A stretch of 64,000 nucleotides of DNA from Schistosoma haematobium. Its lineage: Eukaryota; Platyhelminthes; Trematoda; Strigeidida; Schistosomatidae. The position numbers were made by a program, and so were the translations under genes. The stretch is taken from assembly GCF_000699445.3 (NCBI RefSeq), contig NC_067196.1, positions 72,671,864 through 72,735,863 on the forward strand, read 5' to 3'. The notes beneath the pieces are model-generated. The model worked only from the letters and a program-made list of their open reading frames with translations, searched no databases and had not been told where the DNA came from. Shown here piece after piece: positions 58,441-64,000 of the stretch. How positions within the stretch are numbered: the first letter of the stretch is position 1; every line of letters starts with the position of its first letter.

Positions 58441-60250
58441 TATCTGACATGACCTTAATCTTCAATCTTATAAATTAGTTGTGTGGGTGTGTTTTTTTGT
58501 TGTTGAAAAAATACTCTACACCAATTTTTAATCGTTTGAATGTTTTATTGTTCTGAATAAATTTTATTTTACCTAGTTTAATGTAAAACAATGTAATTCA
58601 TTATTCATAATTGTTAGTATTTACATAGTTGTTATAGGTTTTCAATTCAAAATTGCACTTATCATTAATTCATATTTGATTCTTATTATTGTTCTTTTGT
58701 ATAATTTTATATAAAAGAAAATGGCAACTTGGAGTTGTTGGCTCTTATTTGTATAGAGTTACGATCGGTTGGCACTCAGAAGTTAACTCAAGTTGATGGT
58801 TGTACATTCACTATGATGAAATAAGGAAGTGGAGTGAGTTACAGAAACAGAAGTATGATATGCATTAATTACTTTTTAAATCTTCTTAGACTTTTTATGA
58901 ACTGTCTTTAGTGATGCTTATGTTATTTAAACTCGTTAGTGAATTATTGTCAACGCTTAGTGTTGCTTTTGAAATAGAGTTTGGAATTAGTGGAAATTAT
59001 TGTGTTATTGTTTCATGTATCGATATATTGCCTTATTAATAAGGTGACAGCATATCTGAAAAATTATTTTCAAGTTTGTGTAAAAGTACTACCTCATCAT
59101 AACTTCTCATTGATGCATATACACAACTCTACGAAAGATTTTTACGTCTCGCAGAAGTACCGTTGCTGAATGGCTATTCATTTGCAGAAATAATCATCTG
59201 CTAAGTTTCAACCTCACTTGACTTGTTATGAATCGTTAAAAGCAACCTGTCTGTCTCCTCCATACTCGATATAATTTAATTCTAGTACTCATTAGCATTC
59301 CACTAGAACTTTAGAAGCTCATCTCAAAGATAGTCACAAGTATGTACTTGATAAAGACTAACTGAGATTTGTTAGTATATACTGGAAAGTTAACGAAACT
59401 TAATATATGAATCACTGGATTCAAATTTAACGGCCCAAAGTTGACATAACTCTATACCTCTGTCGTCCCAAGGAATAATAGTCACAAAACAAAGTAAAAC
59501 AACTGTTCAATACTTTCTAGTATTCAATAGTCTTCCAACTGATATCAGTCGATTACGAAAATCCATCTTTAAATATACAAATCAATGCAAAGAATGAATG
59601 CATTATAGGTGGTCACTTTAAAAGTTATATATTTTTACAACTATGCACGTCAGAGAATATATTTATTAACCTCTTAGTAGTAACCAATATCATATTTGCC
59701 AAATCCTTGGTGTTAGTTTAATTCTGTCGATCAGGTTGGATGTGTCCACTAGTTAAAGTGACTCATCGTTCCTTATATCGTGCTTAAATGCTAGGTGGCA
59801 CTCAGCAAGAAATTCTGGACCCAAGCTTTAGGCTAGTTGGCATTCATCAACAAGACTTACATGCAATTTTGAGGCGTTGGATTTGAACACTCACCACCAA
59901 ACTATATAGTCTGAGAAGATACTGTTGAGTAGTTCTGTTGGGAAAGACCTAGTTGATTAGATAATTCTCGGTCGGTGAAGAATACAAATTAATTGAGGTT
60001 GAAACTGTACCACTGAACAGTGACTGAACGATTTGAATGATTAGGGTTTCCCTGGTCCGATCACTGGTGGATAATCTATGTTCACTTTTGGTAACCCAGT
60101 ACTAGGGCGAAGCAAATATCCTATCCCACATATTTTTAAATGGTACCCCAACTGAGATAAATTTGTGATGGATTCAACTTAAAAGTTAAGTTAATCTCCA
60201 CAAAACTTTTAACTAAATTATAATGCATGTTTCATTGAAATCATGAACCT
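58441..60250. other. Mostly unique; weak tRNA-like patch
   Basis: Possible minus-strand B box GTGTTCAAATCCAAC at about 59876-59890, suggesting an old SINE. Nothing else recognised. Confidence 0.35.
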
Positions 60251-60263
60251 ATCAACGTAAATA

Positions 60264-61178
60264 GCCAGTCAGCCAGCTACAACGTAGGACCAGGTACATA
60301 TATGCATCGGTCCAAGTTCCATTACTTCATTTGCAAAACAAGATGAACACCCAATTCATAAAAGTATTTAGTTCAATGGAAGTAATATATAAAAGAAAGA
60401 TTGTGTATAAGGCATATTTAGTCTCACAGTTTAAGGGAAAACAGAGAGTGTATACACGGACACCATTGTGATCGATTCTGAGTCATATCACACAGTCTCC
60501 AACCATTGGTTACGATAGTCACGCGAACCCCAACTAAGTAGTCTACATCTACCAACGTGGCTCATACCAGAAGTTAGTGACTTCAAGCATTGATGCCACG
60601 TTTTGGTTTGGTCACCCCTGGCTTTCTCCCAACCATCGCCAAGACTAGTTAGCATTGTGCGTCGTGGTTAACAGTGTTCAGGCATACGTAACACGTGGCC
60701 CAACAATCTCAGTCGATGAAGATTCACAACCTCATCGACTGATTTACCATCATTCCCTAATACCCTGCGTCTAACCTCACTATTACTTACCTGGTGATCC
60801 CAGCAGATGTGAGCAATATTTCTAAGACATCTGCGATCAAATACTAGTAGCTTACGAGTATCTTCTTCTCTTAATGGCCATGTTTCGCAGCTGTAAATAG
60901 AACACAACAAACTGTTGCATAGTATATTCGTCCCTTAATTGATAGACGGATATCTCGTTCCCGCCATATGTGATGCAAGTCGGCAAAAGCCAAACGAGCT
61001 TTTCGAATCCGTGCAGAGATTTCGTCAGACATCAACATATTAAGGCTAATCAGATTTCCAAGATAAGTGAAGGTGTCAACGCAACCGACTACTTGACTCC
61101 TTATCCATAATTTAGGTGATGACCTAGGCCAGTTCTGAAGCAAAAATTTACATTTAGAGGGAGAGAAACGCATCCCAA
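60264..61178 (-). mobile_element. LINE, 5'-truncated, 13-bp TSD
   Basis: 915 bp flanked by ATCAACGTAAATA (60251-60263, 61179-61191). Same family as 34655: minus frames FSPSKCKFLLQNW, FTYLGNLISLN, ARIRKARLAFADLHHIW, then after a shift SCETWPLREEDTRKLLVFDR and NSEVRRRVLGNDGKSVDEVV. RT catalytic motifs were not copied. Confidence 0.9.
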
Positions 61179-61285
61179 ATCAACGTAAATAACAAATAGA
61201 TTAATAATCGTCGAAATATAATATATTTTATCAGTGGATATCATTCAACTATATTCTAATCATTTAAATAATCAGTCAATTACAC

Positions 61286-61287
<2 letters not shown>

Positions 61288-61336
<49 letters not shown>
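61288..61336. repeat. (AT)24 microsatellite
   Basis: Uninterrupted dinucleotide tract. Confidence 0.95.
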
Positions 61337-61338
<2 letters not shown>

Positions 61339-61839
61339 AAAGTATTTGTTAATTATTCTATTATCAATTTTTAAAACTACCCTTGATCATTGAATGAACT
61401 GGATTCCCACTAAAAAATTATCACATATATAGACGACTTTTTCTTTCTTTAAAGAAAATATACAAAATTAAAAAGGTTCACTTCAGCTACAATAGAAAAA
61501 TACAAATTTTTAAAACAAAACAACTTTCCATAGATCTGTCATCAATAAACGGATAAACAGAGTAAAGGGAAAAACATTTTTCCCCTCAATATTATTCTAT
61601 GTTTCTATTTGTTTTTTGTCATATTGTCTCTGAGTCAAATATCAGAAGAAGAAGAAGAAAAGAATACACCATTTCCAAATCAATAATATCAGCTGATCAA
61701 TTTGATATTACTTTTTTATTCACTTATTTATTTGAGAAAAAAATGAAGGAAAGAAAGAAAGAAAAAATTCAATAATCTAAACTAGATTGATTTAAAATGT
61801 TACTTTCAATTGACAATAATTTATACTATGATATGTGAA
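61337..61839. other. No feature recognised
   Basis: AT-rich with short (GAA)n and (AAAG)n runs; nothing else. Confidence 0.5.
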
Positions 61840-64000
61840 CTCCGCCTGTAGCTCTTATAGGGTTGCCGCCGGTCCCAAGCCCGGGTAAAGGAGGAGGGTT
61901 GGGCATGGGGTTAGCGTCCCCATCCCGTAGAAAACTAACTCGCTAAAAAAACGCTTATCAGAAAAAATAATCCAAACCATTTTAACTCTGCCCTGGAAGT
62001 TAGAAGGTCTTCATTTAGAAGAATTATGACGCTTCATGGTGAAAGCCGAGTTCCTTCGGAAGCCACGAGGCCGATGCCCCTTCTAACAACCAGAGCAAAA
62101 ATTTTTATAGGTACATGGAACGTTCGAACAATGTGGGAAACCGGGAAGACTAGTCAAATATCAATGGAAATGAGGAGATACAACATAGCAGTACTGGGAA
62201 TCAGCGAAACCCACTGGACCCAAGCTGGACAGAAAAGGCTAGATACGGGAGAGATGCTGCTATACTCCGGTCACGAAGAGGACAATGCTCCACACACTCA
62301 GGAGTCGCTCTTATGCTGTCCAAAGTAGCACGAAATGCACTTGTAGGATGGGAATCTCACGGATCCAGAATCATCAAAGCATCATTCAAAACAAAGAAGG
62401 AGGGGATCTTAATGAATATTATCCAATGTTATGCACCCACCAATGATAACAACGACGAAATTAAAGATCAGTTCTACGAGCGGCTGCAGTCAGTGATAGA
62501 GAAATGCCCAAGAAAGGACCTCACCATTCTGATGGGAGATCTAAATGCCAAAGTCGGAATAGACAACACTGGATATGAAGATATTATGGGACGACATGGA
62601 CTGGGAGAAAGAAACGAAAATGGAGAAAGATTTGCAAATCTATGTGCATTCAACAAATTGGTCATAGGAGGCACAATATTTCCACACAAGCGTATACACA
62701 AGGCTACATGGATCTCACCGGACCACACTACAGAGAACCAAATAGATCATATTTGCATCAACAAAAATTCCGAAGGACAATGGAAGATGTGAGAACCAGG
62801 AGAGGTGCTGATGTAGCTTCAGATCACAACCTAGTTGTAGCCAATTTAAAACTGAAGCTAAAAAAGAACTGGACAAGTGGACAAACAGCAATACAAAGGT
62901 TCAATACAGCCTTCCTTCGAGATACTGTCAAACTCAATGAATTCAAGATAGCTCTCAACAACAGGTTCCAAGCCTTACAAGATCTACTGAAAGAAGAAGA
63001 AACTACTATGGAGGACAACTGGAAAGGCATCAAGGAAGCATTAACTTCAACGTGTCAAGAGGTTCTCGGTCTAAAGAAATACCATCATAAGGAATGGATC
63101 TCTACAGAAACACTGGACAAGATCAAAGAAAGGAAGAACAAGAAGGCAGTAATAAACAACAGCCGAACACGAGCAGAGAAAGTTCAAGCACAAGCTGAAT
63201 ACATAGAAGCAAACAAACAAGTGAAGAGGAGCATTAGAGCCGACAAGAAGAAATACGTTGAAGAACTAGCAACGACGGCAGAAAAAGCTGCTAGAGAAGG
63301 AAATATGAAACAGCTTTACGATACAACGAAGAAACTAGCAGGGAAATACAGTAAACCAGAGAGGCCGGTCAAAGACAAAGAAGGCAAGCCAATCACCGAA
63401 ATTCAACAACAGCGTAACAGATGGGTAGAATACTTCGAGGAACTCCTGAATAGGCCGGCTCCAATGAATCCACCGGACATCGAAGCAGCACACATAGATC
63501 TTCCTATAGATGTCAATCCACCAACGACGGAAGAAATTAGAATGGCCGTCAGACAAATCAAGAACGGGAAAGCAGCAGGACCCGACAACATACCAGCTGA
63601 AGCACTGAAATCAGACATCGAAACAACCACAAGCATGCTTTATCTTCTATTCAAAAAGATTTGGGAGGAGGAACAAGTGCCGATGGACTGGAAAGAAGGA
63701 CACCTCGTCAAGATTCCAAAGAAAGGAGATCTGAGCAAATGTGAAAACTACAGAGGCATAACACTACTGTCAATACCAGGGAAAGTCTTCAATAGATTGT
63801 TGCTGAACCGGATGAAGGATGCAGTAGACGCCCAACTTCGAGATCAACAAGCTGGATTCCGTAAGGATCGGTCGTGCACAGACCAAATTGCAACACTACG
63901 GATCATCGTCGAACAATCAGTTGAGTGCAACTCATCACTATACATCAACTTCATTGATTATGAAAAGGCATTCGACAGTGTAGATAGGAGGACGTTATGG
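61840..64000 (+). mobile_element. RTE-type LINE, near intact, runs off window
   Basis: 5' untranslated region 61840-62025 (GGAGGAGGGTTGGGCATGG). ORF from ATG 62026: APE-type endonuclease motifs FIGTWNVRTM, ISETHW (catalytic Glu), MGDLNAKVG, IDHICINK, SDHNLVV. Then a Lys/Glu-rich linker and RT motifs (AAGPDNIPAEALKSD, YRGITLLSIPGKVF, AGFRKDRSCTDQIA, INFIDYEKAFDSVDR = motif A). The window ends before the YADD motif. Two single-base losses break the frame: near 62300-62310 (Gly codon after HTQ) and in an A run near 62764-62768. Downstream of the second, the frame is open to 64000 (over 400 codons). Confidence 0.93.

Noticed and set aside
62474..63636. Minus-strand frames over the RTE element
   Set aside because: Antisense shadows of the endonuclease/RT frame.

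Overview
This window is AT-rich, repeat-dense, intron-rich eukaryotic DNA. It most likely comes from a schistosome blood fluke (genus Schistosoma). The evidence is the dominant short repeat, a tRNA-like SINE with a hammerhead ribozyme of the S. mansoni Sm-alpha type, together with RTE-type and CR1-type LINEs, GIY-YIG Penelope-like elements, GG-terminal MITEs with 8-bp target duplications, and long introns. The species cannot be fixed from the sequence alone.

Only one conserved host gene is evident: an eight-exon mitochondrial-type succinate-semialdehyde dehydrogenase (ALDH5A1 family) on the minus strand, with its start codon at 34331 and stop at 22363. The exons were assembled from splice signals and reading phase. 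About 1.6 kb of coding sequence is spread over 12 kb. Seven exons join in frame; the exon 2/exon 3 junction is one base short with canonical sites. The introns hold SINEs, a solo LTR, LINE 3' ends and a TA microsatellite. A 14-bp-TSD LINE lies about 320 bp upstream of the start codon.

Layout. 1-20.3 kb: SINE/hammerhead copies, Penelope-like fragments (one interrupted by a solo LTR), a solo LTR, and an RTE 3' piece. 22-34.3 kb: the dehydrogenase gene. 34.6-44 kb: a young truncated LINE, a Penelope-like RT plus GIY-YIG element, an unclassified A-tailed retroposon, two degenerate CR1-like LINEs and a MITE. 45-48 kb: an LTR-like piece and an RTE copy with a large internal deletion. 48-58 kb: mostly unique AT-rich sequence, with a canonical but mutated Sm-alpha hammerhead, a foldback repeat, a MITE, a 97-bp TA tract and a solo LTR. 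58-64 kb: a Penelope remnant, a TSD-flanked LINE, and the 5' two thirds of a nearly intact RTE element running off the window.

The most notable signal is the set of at least fifteen hammerhead-SINE copies. Four keep every conserved ribozyme core position. Others include two head-to-head pairs. Five LTR/LINE insertions and all three MITEs keep perfect target-site duplications, which allowed exact boundaries.
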